Shown here: piece by piece, positions 1 through 10,890 of the stretch
Layout of the letters: each line of letters opens with the position of its first letter
How positions within the stretch are numbered: position 1 is the stretch's first letter
Assembly: GCA_008704415.1 (NCBI GenBank)
Contig: VXIS01000008.1
Span: 186,001 to 250,000 of the forward strand
Source: Sphaerosporella brunnea
Taxonomy: Eukaryota; Ascomycota; Pezizomycetes; Pezizales; Pyronemataceae
DNA: 64,000 bases
Direction of reading: 5' to 3'
Notes under the pieces: generated by a model
What the model was told of the DNA's origin: nothing
What the model saw: only the letters and a program-made list of their open reading frames with translations
The model's database searches: none
Made by a program: the position numbers and the translations under genes

Positions 1-112
1 TGTGCAGTCATTAGTACAGCGCCGTTTAATGTAAATTCATATGTACATGTACGTTGCAGTCCGGGCGTATGTGTGTGAACCACGGCGCAGTTGCATTCAT
101 TCAGTGTCGTCG
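1..112 (+). repeat. Dispersed terminal block, copy 1
   Basis: This block recurs with clear similarity at about 26,808-26,957 (minus), 28,742-28,840 (minus) and 57,383-57,495 (plus). Shared landmarks are TGTGCAGTCATTAGTACAGC, a GTAAAGTCATATGTACGTTG-like stretch and a GTGTGTGAA-CACGG-CGCAGT stretch. The window starts at or inside its outer edge. It runs into the 65-bp minisatellite, as it also does at 28.4-28.8 kb in the opposite orientation. It is probably the end of an undetermined mobile element; no coding capacity was seen. Confidence 0.6.
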
Positions 113-240
113 CTAAAGCTCGTCCACGGCACCGCTCCAGAATGATAGAGCTGTGCAGTCGCTCCGCAGTATTGCCGCTAAAGTTCCTCCACTGCTCCGC
201 TCCAAAACTGTAGAGCTGTGCAGTCGCTTCGCTCCAAAAT
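110..240 (+). repeat. 65-bp minisatellite, about two units
   Basis: Two adjacent degenerate units share GCTAAAG-CTCCTCCAC-GCTCCGCTCCA followed by GTAGAGCTGTGCAGTCGCT. The same unit appears in reverse complement at about 28,430-28,625. Both arrays lie next to a copy of the dispersed terminal block, so the two parts probably belong to one element. Confidence 0.65.
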
Positions 241-244
241 CCGA

Positions 245-2640
245 CGGTCAGAGATCCAGGGTCGAGCCTCCGGAAAACGACACCGGAAAACGCCACCCCA
301 ATTGCCTTATATAGGGCAAGATAGCGTCCATCGCCGGATATCATGGATGCACACTCACGGGTCCACACTGAGTACGGCACTGTATCAGTTGGCGGCTTTA
401 AGGCAGGGCGCAGGTTTAGAAGCAAAAAAAAGCCTTTCAAGCTACCCTTCCATCAATTGCCTGTGATCAGCCGACACCACTTACTCTACATCCTGCCAGT
501 ACTTCGTATCATGATGGGAAAAAATAAGGATGTAGTAAGAGCAAAAGCTGCAGGGTATGGGCGACGGCTGGGCACCTCAGGAATGATGCAAGTCCGCCCT
601 GAAATGCGTCCCCAAAAAGCGTGAGCTCTCATCCATGATCGTATCCGACGCCGCTGTCAAGTGCACACTAGCCTCGATCGCGTGGCCTGGCCATGTGCCA
701 CACCTAGATTGGTGTGTTACAGGCTGTGCAGCATACCAGTACGTGGCGTCCCCTAGGCACACCTGGGCTGGCAATTTCGGCCATTAACGACATCGAGGGC
801 CCTGTTCAGCCGGCTTGTGTCCACTTCATCCAGGCGCTGAGATAGGCGCAGCCGACCAGTGTCACCGCATCTCTAACCGGAACGGCCAAGCGCGGCCCAC
901 GCTAGAGAGATTGGCTGGATGCTGTCAACTTTGAGTTTGTTCGAGTGGTCAAGCCCGACTGGGCCGGTGAGAGCACGCCGGCTTTTGCGGTAGTGGCTCA
1001 AGTACTAGACGGATTAAAGCTTGGGGCGAGGGAACAGTATGATACTCATATTACCAACCGATTCATATCGTCCCGCTCGCTTTTGTCGTTCTTTTCGAGG
1101 GTTAGACTTAAGCAGCAACACTGTAGGCAGCTCATCGGCCCTCTTCGTGTGTCCATTGCGCAGGTAACTAGTAAAGATAATGCCGAGAAACCCACGCCTT
1201 CGGCCGCTGGGTCCCGGGCAGAAGGGATGGCCGATTCCTGATGAGGATCTGCCAGCATGATATGTTCTTGAGACAATGTGGCGCAGAAGTGTGAGGATTC
1301 GTTGATGCACGGGCGGTGAGGAGGGACGGTGTGGGGGACTGCGAGATTGCGAGGGCGGGGGGGGGCCATGAAATAGCCAGAAAGCTTTGAGGATGTACTG
1401 CAACGTGACCCACAGCCTCCGGATTTGCTAGTTTACCATGAAGGAATGCTCCACCCGTCAAAAGCCCTGTTCGGGTCTAACTCAGCTTGCACAATCTGGC
1501 GTAGACCCTAACCTGACCTGACAGTTGTCTACACGCGCAGCCGGAACTGTCCTACACAGTTGGACCCGGATTATCTCAAGGCCGACCAACCGCATACCAG
1601 GCGTTGACTTCATCGCAAGCTGTTCATAACCGTAATCCGTCCAGAATCGCCACACTTTTAGAAGTAATCCTGACACCTGGAAAAACAGAGCCTGCTGCCG
1701 AGTATTGCTTGGAGGGGGAACGCGCGTTGTTACACCACAGTTGGTTGTGCACTGTCACATTCAGGCAGAGCAGAGTATTCTCACCGTAAACCAACATGTG
1801 TCCACATGTTGCGCGTTACGCAGTTTGCATGGTGGATTATGTCACGGGCAAGGTTGGACTGCGTTTTAGACTTGGGGCGTATGGCTGCGCTCTCAAGGTT
1901 TCAGTTCATCAGCGATGGGTTTGTGACTGAGTTCTAGGCTTTTGGTTTCCCACTGCGTGCTTGAATTTGACTACTTGCGAATCCGGTGGGTCGCACCTTC
2001 TCTCGAAACCCGTCTAGGCCTCACCCTCTCGTCTCGTGTCGGTCGTCTCCTTACGCTGGCGTCCTATCCTGTATGCCCTGTGCTCGCCTCTCCGTACACA
2101 AGTACCTGGGGTGATATTTTGCCAATCCCCAACCCGCGCCGTTGCGGGTGGAGAATTGCACATGCCGCGTCAGCAGTCACGCCTATGCGGTATAATCCAA
2201 CCTTATATTCCGTTTACCGATCGCGTGCAGGCTCAAATCAGTCAAGCAGCAAACGACCGTCATGTCGTCAACCAGCTGGTACCTCCTCTCAACCTAGACG
2301 TGCCTCGCAATCGGGGACCTGTTTTAGCTGCGCGACCTGAGCGCTCGATCCGGCATGTGCCGCGCCTTTCATGTCGCCTTCACACTCCTGCTTTGCCGAC
2401 GCGTCCGACACTGCCTGGAAAAGTATCTATACCACGTTATACAGAACAATGATAACGTCCGCCTCTCCACAATGAGGGCGTCGCGGTCAACTCGACCATA
2501 TCTGCAGCATTACACTCTGCGTACGAACTGTTGCACTTCACGGCAATAGTGGCAGCAACACGCTGGCCCGGCTGTTGATTCAGCGTGCTGCCACTATCTA
2601 GGCCGGAACGATAGCCCACGGCCAGCCACAAGTCAAGGGA
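245..2640. other. No gene recognised; partial similarity to 11.85-12.41 kb
   Basis: No reading frame here resembles a known family. Parts of about 1,030-1,160 and 1,920-1,985 resemble 11,900-12,020 and 12,340-12,405. One landmark is GAGTTCTAGGC followed by TTTGACTACTT. Another short stretch (near 1,440 and 12,180) matches in inverted orientation. This suggests an old rearranged repeat; its nature is unknown. Confidence 0.4.
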
Positions 2641-2650
2641 GCGATCGACA

Positions 2651-2820
2651 ACAACCCGGAAGCCTTGGACGCCGAGAAGGGCGGCGCCCACTGCACTGTG
2701 CGGCGGTCAAACGGCATCATGTCGTGGCCCTCCTCCTCATTGAAAACGGCGAGGACATCCTTGCCGCTCAAGCTACGAGGTGACAGCGCTGCATATAGCG
2801 GACACCAAGTTTGCAATCAT
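2651..2820 (+). pseudogene. Ankyrin-repeat fragment
   Basis: Frame-by-frame translation gives an ankyrin consensus: PLHCAAVKRHHVVALLLIEN followed by GEDILAAQ, then after an in-frame stop and frame change EVTALHIA. The PLHxAA and LLLIxxG signatures are diagnostic of ankyrin helices. Only about one and a half repeats remain, with no start codon and at least one stop, so this is a relic of an ankyrin gene. Related fragments occur at 21.9-22.1 kb and 25.9-26.1 kb. The intact relative at 45.9-46.6 kb shows what the parent may have looked like. Confidence 0.6.
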
Positions 2821-3099
2821 ATAGATGATTGACCAACCTCACAATCTGAACGACAGTCGAATGGTATAGAGATGCATAAGGACACCACTTACGAGTGATC
2901 CTCTATTAATCGTGGCATCCACCAGGTCATGTACACTCATCGTTCTGAAACGCTTTGCTATTGATGGACCCGAGCCAGCTCCAATCGATCCTCCGAGGTC
3001 AACTCGGGTTCTATGATCTAACAATATAATCCGTATGCCGGCGGGCTACCATTCCTTGGCTTCCGCAACATTCTTTTTGTCCACAAGAGATTTATGATG

Positions 3100-3402
3100 G
3101 CTATGTGTGACCGGAACCTCATCTCCACTGTCATTCGCTCCGGCAGCCTCCTTACTTAACCTTTCACGTTTCCACCGCTCCAAATGGTCCTGCCCCGATC
3201 ACCTTTTGAGCAACAAGCAAGCGCTGTTTGAGGCCTCCAAGAGCCTGTTTCCTACGATCTCCAACCTTGAACAAAAGAGTCTCAGGTGGGATGTTCCGAC
3301 TGGTATATTGAGATAGTTGCGTGCCAATCTGGCAAGTGTTAGAAAGAGATGGACATTGGCTTTGCACCGAGCCACGATACACGGCAGGAGTTCAATTCCC
3401 AC
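3100..3402 (-). pseudogene. hAT transposase C-terminal fragment
   Basis: The minus strand encodes a remnant of the hAT dimerisation domain: LARNYLNIPVGTSHLRLFCS, then a segment with NRLLEASNSACLLL. This fits the family pattern of an aromatic-Leu-x-Ile-Pro core, a Ser/Glu-rich turn ending in FS, and a final helix. Frames shift along the fragment and no transposase start exists, so it cannot be functional. A sister copy with clear DNA similarity lies at about 50,660-50,976. Both are joined to the same upstream tRNA-like sequence. Confidence 0.6.
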
Positions 3403-3479
3403 AAAACTAACGACAAAAAATTAAGTCTGGTAATACTTGCCTTACCCGGCCTAGGCGTCACTCCCCAATCCCGCGAAAC

Positions 3480-3545
3480 GATCTGTGAACCCAGGACGCT
3501 GCAGTCGCCCCGAGCTCGCATCAATGCTCCACCGTGAAGCCACCA
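3480..3545 (-). repeat. tRNA-like sequence, decayed copy
   Basis: This is the degraded counterpart of 51,062-51,142. The A-box-like GGTGGCTTCACGGTGGAGC and the middle segment are retained, but the B box has lost its GGTTCGA core. It lies directly upstream, on the minus strand, of a hAT fragment in both copies, so the two were duplicated together. Confidence 0.5.
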
Positions 3546-3984
3546 AGACTTGTGATGTTTTTTTATACACGGGACTAAATGATGAGTACCCTACCGCTGG
3601 TTGCATCACCATGTGCATCGGCGACCCCTATCAAACAGCTTTCGTCACCAGCACTCGGCGTCTCCCCACAGCCGCAGGTATGACCACTTTTTTGCCCCAT
3701 CTTTTGCTGCCAGATCTTTCGATGTTGTTGTCAATATAGTCCCGCTGTTGCTGCGTGAAATAATAATTGGGGCATCCGTCATGCGGCTCAAGGAGTGACG
3801 TACAGATAGCTGAGATAGTCCCTATGGCATGTTACTACACTGCTGCCGTCGCCTGGGCCTTTTCACGGCCTCTGACACGGTCCAGCCGCCACGGTGACAA
3901 GGTCTCTATTTCTACTCAACACGAGGAGGAAGCTTACGTTTTGCAATTCCCATTAACCCTCGCCATCAGAAGCCCCCAGCATGC

Positions 3985-4131
3985 TCAAAACCCGAGCTGG
4001 CGCGAGCCAATCCTCCACCCTCAACTCGAGTCAGCTCGGCACCTGAAGGACGAAGGATCGGATCGGCTCGTCTCGTCAGTTCGATTTGCCAGCTCGAGCT
4101 GGCTCGGCTCATGTACATCACCCCTAGACAC
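3985..4131. repeat. GAGCTCG-rich repeat with possible hAT-like end
   Basis: The stretch is dense in GAGCTCG/GCTCGAGC motifs. It ends at CACCCCTAGA, the reverse complement of a TAGGGGTG terminus common among hAT MITEs. Similar GCTCGAGC-rich stretches occur near 50,430-50,530 and 53,545-53,660. The left end and a target duplication could not be identified. Confidence 0.35.
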
Positions 4132-4488
4132 CATCGTGACTTGCAACATACAGCACGATAGTGTCCGCCTCGCTCAGTCAAATAACCTTTCTAGCTGCAC
4201 GCGATGGAAGCTGCGCTACGGTAGTCAGCCAATAACAAAGTTCACACCGTCACAGGCTTTCTCAGGTATAGCGAGCCTCAAAATGTGATGCCACCGACCT
4301 GCATCGTATGGTAGGTTGAATTGATCATTTGAGTAAAAGCCCTGGCCAACTACCATTGTAGGGATTTAGTCAGGACCGTAGCTTTGAGGACTCGCAGGAA
4401 CGGTTTCAGAAGCATCCACACCAGAGGAAATACAACAGCGGCAGAGCAGAAGTGGTGCTAAAGGAGTTATGTAGAAGTCCGAGAGAAC

Positions 4489-4836
4489 CAGTGTTCCTAA
4501 TAGCCAGCCCAAAAAGCCCGGCTGTGCGGGCGGGCTGCCAAAAGACGACAGCCCGGCTGTCTCAAAATCACGACGGGCTGGCTGTTGGGCTGTCGGGCTG
4601 CCACGCACTTTGGACTGAGGTGAACGTGTCATGCAACCATCAGTTTGACCTAGTTACGTCTTAAACGGAGGAGTGTTTCTGTGTAGCTGTTGCTTCATTC
4701 CCCATAGCGCATGATACCTGCATCCGCTGGAAGCCAGCCCGACGTGGGCTGCAGCCCAAACAGCCCGCCCGCCGTTTTGATCAGCCCATGCAGCCCAGCA
4801 TCAGCCCGACGGGCGGGCTGGCTATTAGGAACACTG
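4489..4836. mobile_element. Non-autonomous hAT element (MITE), 348 bp
   Basis: Terminal inverted repeats begin CAGTGTTCCTAATAGCCAGC and end with the matching GCTGGCTATTAGGAACACTG. The element is flanked on both sides by GAGAGAAC (4,481-4,488 and 4,837-4,844), a perfect 8-bp target-site duplication, which is the hallmark of hAT insertion. The interior is rich in CAGCCCG motifs and has no coding frame. A second copy starts at 63,784 and runs off the window. Confidence 0.9.
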
Positions 4837-5230
4837 GAGAGAACAGTTATCTGTTGTGATGGTGGAGCTATGGGGTTGGAACAGAGACGTGAACCTTGTT
4901 CGAGCCATAACATATCGTGGCGATTGTTTTTTTTTTCCCAGGTCGAACAGGGAATTGCAAAAATCAGTATATTTAATCGTGCTCTAGCCGTGCTCTTGAC
5001 ACTTAATAAAGTAAGACATAGCTTTGGCACCTTGTGTAACCGCAATCGATTGATGGCGTGGCCCTGTGGCATAATCAGCGTCTGAGTACGGTTCATCTGA
5101 GATGTCTCTACATACAACGCTTGCGTCACCTCCCGTATTTCTCCTCTCGCCTCTCCTGTCCTCGTCACGAAGCTCCTGGTTGTGACATTTACGCGGTGCG
5201 GTCTCTTTCATGCCATTTGCTTAGAGGTGC

Positions 5231-5330
5231 CGCAGGCGGCAGTAGTAGTCTTCGGCCTAAGCTGTAGCATAGTCTGCTCTCTCCTACATATGTCCTGGCG
5301 GCAAGCGGCCGAATACAATATGATTAAACA
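5231..5330 (+). repeat. 3'-terminal module of the LINE-like family, copy A
   Basis: The stretch matches the 3' ends at about 29,460-29,574 and 41,240-41,340. It has a GCAGGCGGCA segment, then CATATGTCCTGGCGGCAAGC and CAATATGATTAAA. The GGC-GGCAAGC-GGCC core can form a short hairpin. No coding sequence was recognised upstream, so this is probably a 5'-truncated copy. Confidence 0.55.
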
Positions 5331-8076
5331 AAACAAACACACCCAATTGCTGGACAGCACACAGTCCGAAGCTCTATGTGGACAGTCTCGATGGCTGGTG
5401 CTCGCGTTGCTGGCCATGAAACCCCCCACCAACAATGCACTGCATTTCGTGTGAGTTGTACCTGTATGCCACTCCGCAGCCTCATCGCGAAGGCCGCGAT
5501 GAGAAGCGGCCCCATCGACGCCCTTTTCCACGTGCAAACAGTTGCTCCCTCCGAGGGAAAACAGCCGACGGACCGAAGTGTTTATCCACAGAACTTTATT
5601 TCCTCGCATGCGCAAGCGAGACTCGACACTAGCCGGAACTCGCGGACTGTTGCGTGTTTGTCAGCAGGTTTTGCGATACACGGTGCTCGTCGCTGGTTGA
5701 GATTGTCCTGCGCAAAATCAGGATCGGTTGAGTCTCCTTCAATGCAGAGTAAATGCTACATACGCATCGGAGCCACCTTGAGTTGCGCAGATCGGGAGAC
5801 AACAACTCGTGAAGTATGAATGGCATCCCCCCTCAATCAGTGTGCAGAATTGATATGTCGTGGGTTCGCAGCACGACCAACGGACGGCAAGCGTCATTCT
5901 GTTTAAACATCCATTCCAGAGGGAATTCTGAACAGTCAGAACGCGATTGAAAGGTTCAGGACACAAACGAACGACTCGCATTGTGATCCGTCACTGGCAT
6001 CTATGTAATGGCGAAGCGATCTGTCCTTCTTAACAATTCAGTCCACTGCCAAGGAAAAAAACAAACCCCATCGAAGCTGGGCCGACAGTGGGGCCAGAGT
6101 TGTGCCTGTCCGAGCAATCTTCGCTTGCACGACGAACCGCTGAGCAACATGAAGATGAACCTTCAAGATCGGCCATGTGTTAATTCAGTAATGTAAATAC
6201 CTTTGATATGAGGATGCGCATAATAACCAGCTACTTCACTGACGCCCTATTCTCCGTGCAAACAGCCTTTCCCTGGGCGAGGGAAAATCCACGGACTGCT
6301 TCTCTGCATTTTGACGTCGGCTGGGTTGTTGCGGCTTGGTCATGCCGAGTTCGCTCGAATCAATCACCGCCACATCGTGGTATCGGTGCAACATGGAGAC
6401 GCCGGCGGAGCTGGGGGCGGCGGTTTCGTGACAATCGACGGTGGGACAGACGGGAACTGAGTGACCATCAACGTCCTCGTCAAACAGGAATTTGTGTATC
6501 GCGAAGTGTAACTTCGCCGCTTCCACGTTGAATGTGCCAGCTTCTTCGTCATTCTTTGCTGCATTGATACGGGTCCGTACCGCTCCGGCCTAGATATTGA
6601 AACCCTCTCCCCCAACACGATCCGGGCTGACGGCGTCGACATCTGGAGACTTTTGGTCTAACGAGACGATCAGTTCTTGCAAGCCTCCTTTCTCTTCCTC
6701 GAAAAAACATTTCCCTGACTGACGCCCTGCTCCCTGTGCAAACCGGGGTGTTGGAAAAAACCAACGTACCTATCAGCACACGCAAACAGCTCTGCCAGGT
6801 GGCCAGTTCCGTTGATCCACTACCATTGCGTTTCTCCTGCTAAGGTTCCGCGCGTCCGCCTCTCCCGGCAAACTTCACAGCAATGGTCATGGACAAGATT
6901 GTGGCGTCATTGCCCCTGCAAAGGCGCGGCCGAGGCCCTGAGGCAGGTGCCTTGTCATCGTGTTGAGATGGCAGTCTGTCGAAGAAGCTGCGATGCGTAC
7001 TTCCGTGATGAGTGCATGTGAACTCTGTCGAGATTCGCAGTGTGTAGAGGGTGTGGACTTCATATTGCTCATATCCTGACTCGCGTTGGTCGATTAGAAC
7101 GTAAATTTTACCGCAACGCCTGACTGCATGATTCCAGTAGCAACGGATGATCATACCTCTCGGCCTAAGAACACAACTACCATTGCATGCGCTGGGAGTG
7201 GCAGCCCTGCTCAGATATGCGATTAGACCATCACGTTACTCGTTCAGTCGGTCGAGAACTCGACAGGATCTGGAAGGAGCGCGTGCACTGCGGAAGTAGG
7301 ACGTCTGCAATCCCCAGCACAGAGGGAAATACGAGGCAAGATACAATTTTGGAGGGACGGAGGGTCAGGGGTCACGAGGAATTCGGTGTAGTACGCGTTT
7401 GAAGAAGGAACGAATCGTTGATCCGCTCAAGAATCGATAAGATGCTCTGTTATCAGCCTAGATAGAAATACACATCGCAACTGATGTCGGCGCGCACCCT
7501 ACCACCGAACGTGACAGACGTTATGATCAACAATAAGCTCCGGCGCTTCATAAGCTGCGACAGCGAATGGTTTGCTCCCACTGTGGCTCTGTGTCTCGAA
7601 GGTGCATCGCCCCGCGATGTAAACATTTAACCTGGCGGAGGGGTGTTGCGAAAACAGTGTGAAGAATATGTATGATGTGACGAAAGCATGAATGATGCAT
7701 CAAGACTCAGGTCTCCGCGCAACTCTCAAACCTTTTCAATGCTTGTAGGCGTGTGCTCACATACTCATTAACGTTATGGTTATCGCGTGGCTATTCAGGT
7801 CGAGCTTGGCTCGTGAACTTGGATTCATGTACACGGCCCGGCCCAACCACAAAGCTCATGGAGGGATGGCTCTTGATAGGACTTACCTACTTTGATGGAA
7901 AGGCATAGCTACGTGTGTCCCACTGTGCACAGCTTACAACGGCGTGCATTCATCGGCTCGACGACAAGCACGCATTCACCGACGCAACACTGTGTGCACG
8001 AAAGAAACAACATCCAGGAAAAAGCAACTGATGTAGATTGACGTGCAAATGGACAAAAACCGAATTTGGAGAGTAT
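5331..8076. other. No gene recognised
   Basis: Reading frames overlap on both strands and none resembles a known family. A motif close to GACGCCCT-TTCC-GTGCAAAC recurs near 5,518, 6,241 and 6,722, which hints at an old low-copy repeat. A GGTCGAGCTTGGCTCG stretch near 7,800 resembles the GCTCGAGC repeats elsewhere. Confidence 0.4.
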
Positions 8077-9300
8077 CTACTTTCTCAGCGCTCCGCTCAC
8101 ACGTGTGGAGTTGGCGGCAGGGGCGGGACGAGTCTCGGCCGGAATGACGGCAGGGGAGGTAGCGGCAGTGGAGTCGGCGGGAGAACGCACGCCAGAGGCG
8201 TCGTCGGCGACGGCAGTGGCGGTGGTAGTGAGGCAAGTGACGGCCGTACTATCGGGACCAGAGCGACGAGCAGAGGCCTGCTCTGGCAACAGTTTCAGTC
8301 TCGCGAGTCTGAACTGCGCCGCCTCGGCCGTGACTTCGGCCGTTTCCATGTGCAGGTTGGCAAGTTCCACCTCCTGTTTGGCCACATCGAGACCGATGAG
8401 GGCCATTTCGACCTCCGCAGTTGCGGTCCGGATCTCTGCCGCCGCAATCTCATGATCGGCGGCGTCTCTCTCCTGGTCTGCCGCAGCAATCTCCTCGTCG
8501 GCCGCAGCAATCTCCTGGTAGGCCGCAGCAATCTCCTGGTCGGCAGTGTCTCCCTCGGCGGCGAGCTTCCGGGCAGCCGCTTTCTCTCTCTTCGCCTTCG
8601 CCCCCAGCTTCTCACCCACCTTCTTCTTGAGAATCAGGTGGAGAGCGTTCAAAGCCGGGAGCGGGAGCTCGGTGGTGTCGACGCCCAACCTGTCGCTTCA
8701 GCATCGATTTGTATCAGCGATGATCATATCACACGAGACGACTCGGAAGGTACCCAAGTCCGACGACCTTGTTGAACCACTCGTTGGTGGTGATCGCTTT
8801 GTTGGCCTGCTTCAGGTTAGCAACCGAGCGAACCGGCAGTCAGAAACGTCCTAAAAAGACATACCTAGTTGAACGCCACTCTCCGCTATGTGCAGAGTTG
8901 GATACAACTCCTGCAGACCGAGTTGACTCAACTTTTCCAGGGACCGAGAATCAGGAAAACAGTTGTATCTGGCTGAGGGATGGAGGAGTGTTAAGCTTTT
9001 GGAGTAGTAGTAAGATGAAGGCCTGAAGGCAATGCGGAGGATGAAAGGGCACCATGAAAGGCAGCTTTGGAGATAGTAGTAGGATGAAGGGATGAAGGTC
9101 AGGGAGCGGAAGAAATGCCGCTTATAAGGCAATTCCTGCCATCAAACGCGCAACCAAAGCTCGGCTCCACTTTGTGTGGTTGCCCCTGTGGAACAACCAC
9201 TCCTCATGATCCAGGTCATAGCGTTCCAGCACGGCCTGCTTGGGGACCAGGGCGGCTTCATCGCCGAGCGCGGCAAAGAGTTACTTGTATGTAGAGTTTC
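8077..9300 (-). CDS. Multi-exon heptad-repeat (coiled-coil) protein, unnamed
   Basis: The last exon (8,689 to the TAG at 8,077-8,079) is the best supported. It encodes a Lys/Glu-rich start and then heptads of the type IAAADEE/IAAADQE, typical of a long coiled coil, followed by an Ala/Ser/Thr-rich tail. A 64-nt intron (8,690-8,753; GT-AG, GCTGAT branch-like) precedes it. Two further likely exons lie upstream: about 8,754-8,790 (TTNEWFNKVVGLG) and about 8,865-8,965 (ending ESGVQL before a GTATGT donor). A conserved-looking segment (YDLDHEEWLFHRGNHTKWSR) at about 9,130-9,280 may be another exon. The start codon and first exon were not resolved. An opposing 245-codon frame on the plus strand is a shadow of the heptad repeats. 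Function is unknown; the coiled coil suggests a structural or protein-binding role. Confidence 0.55.
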
Positions 9301-10182
9301 CCATCTGGTCACGTTAGACACGAAATGCGCGGCTGATATGCGGGCACAGGTATTTGACAAGGCAGGGGAGCTTACAGGTAGAGCTTTTGTCGTGTTTTTT
9401 TGGTCGTGCAGTTTTAGTCGCGGGGGGTGGGGGGAAGTGGAGATATGTGAGTGGTAGAAAATAGGAAGGGAGCGATGGGGAACGTCGTGCTTCAATTATC
9501 AGAAATTTTCTACGTGGAGATTTCACTCGAGGGAAGGGGGCTAGCAGGAAAGTTCGTTCTTATGATCAGAAATGTTCTACGCGTAGATCTCACTCTGGCA
9601 AATATAAGTTTGATATACTCGGCCATGACCTGATAAGATGGGCAACAGCAAGCGCCGCAGCTATCACCCTGACTCCATAGACATAACCGGCTGGAGCATT
9701 GCATCTATCCTGCGTCATCGTCTCACGCTTGGGCTCGCAATTGCACCTGAACGATCTACCTGCGATCCTTATGTACGCTCTGTCTAGTTGAACAACACAC
9801 GTTTCTCAGGCTCAATACCGCAACCCGTTGCTTCCGCTCTGGACGCAATACCTGATGTCGCTGACCGCTGTTCCTAATCCGAAGACAGGTTATACAACGC
9901 AGGAGCCTGCGTGACTGTTTGGTTCAAGTACCTGTTAGTGTGTTGAGATATCGGGGATGCAAAAAATACATGAGATCAAGCCGAAATCATCACAAGAATC
10001 AACGGTTCGATGTCAAAAACTCGACACAAAAATGAAGCTCCGGAACTGCCTTTTTTTGGTGAGTGTCCCCGATTGTCAGCCCGACACAACGCCCACCACC
10101 GCGAGCACCATCCACGCTGTCATCCACCACGACGCCAAGTTCAGTCGAAATCCAACGTCCTTCAGGGAGAACTCTATGTATA
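9301..10182. other. No gene recognised
   Basis: The stretch may hold the promoter or first exon of the coiled-coil gene to its left. A near-repeat (AGAAATTTTCTACGTGGAGA and AGAAATGTTCTACGCGTAGA) sits at about 9,500-9,590. No conserved protein was recognised. Confidence 0.35.
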
Positions 10183-10355
10183 CAGTCGACTCTCCCTATA
10201 AGAATATTGTATATAAGAATAATCTCACTATAAGAATACGGGTGACCGGTCCCGATCGAGTTTGTATGGGACAAGCCACTCTCTCTATAACAATTCTCAC
10301 TTTATAAGAATACGGCCCGCGGTCCCGACCGTATTCTTATATAGAGAGTCGACTG
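10183..10355. mobile_element. pogo/Tigger-like MITE, 173 bp
   Basis: The termini are CAGTCGACTCTC-TATAAGAATA inverted repeats, 22 of 24 bases matching, flanked by TA on both sides (10,181-10,182 and 10,356-10,357). A TA target duplication with CAG-type ends fits the pogo branch of Tc1/mariner. The interior holds more TATAAGAATACGG copies and a CGGTCCCGACCG palindrome. There is no coding frame, so it would need a transposase in trans. Confidence 0.75.
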
Positions 10356-10359
10356 TAGT

Positions 10360-10695
10360 CCCAAGGATATGCAGCGCAAGCAGAGTCTCATGGCGTGGTG
10401 CCGTTTTGGACAGACGCGCGATTACGATGTCGTCAGTTTTAAATGCACGTCTCCTCGCCTTGCCCGCCTCCTCCGCCTCCTTCTTCTCCGGCCCATTCTT
10501 TCCCGCCTTCTCCGCCTCCTCTTTGTCCTCCCTCTTGCCCCTACCCTTCTTTTCGGTCTCCATCTTGGTGATATCTGTGACCTTTGTGCGAGTGTATAAG
10601 CTCCGCGATTTCATAGATGGAGATGAACTCAGAACCGTTTGTGTGCCAGGCTTGGTAAATACCAAGGGGATACACGAAAACAGGTCACTTATCAA
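10360..10695 (-). CDS. Lys/Glu-rich reading frame, doubtful
   Basis: The minus frame contains a strongly charged segment (METEKKGRGKREDKEEAEKA and following) flanked by sequence without recognisable domains. Its C-terminal codons run into the neighbouring pogo-like MITE. Low-complexity charged tracts arise easily from purine-rich DNA, so this may not be a gene. Confidence 0.2.
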
Positions 10696-10890
10696 CTCAG
10701 CACTTATTGATCATAGTCGATACACTCGGTGCTGCTCGAACGGCCGTATCAAGAACAGCGAAAGACAATGAATAGAGGAAAAGCCGCCAGCTTTTATAGC
10801 CAACCATGCCAAATACATGATTTTATAACATGAGTTCATAGCTCGGTAAAATACTGACATCATACTATCGTTACGGTGACGTAGTTTTAA

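Noticed and set aside
8038..8775. 245-codon plus-strand frame opposite the heptad-repeat gene
   Set aside because: It is the antisense shadow of tandem heptad codons; the minus strand gives the sensible coiled-coil protein and splice sites.
10000..10020. GGTTCGATGTC as a tRNA B box
   Set aside because: No A box at a suitable distance and no acceptor stem.
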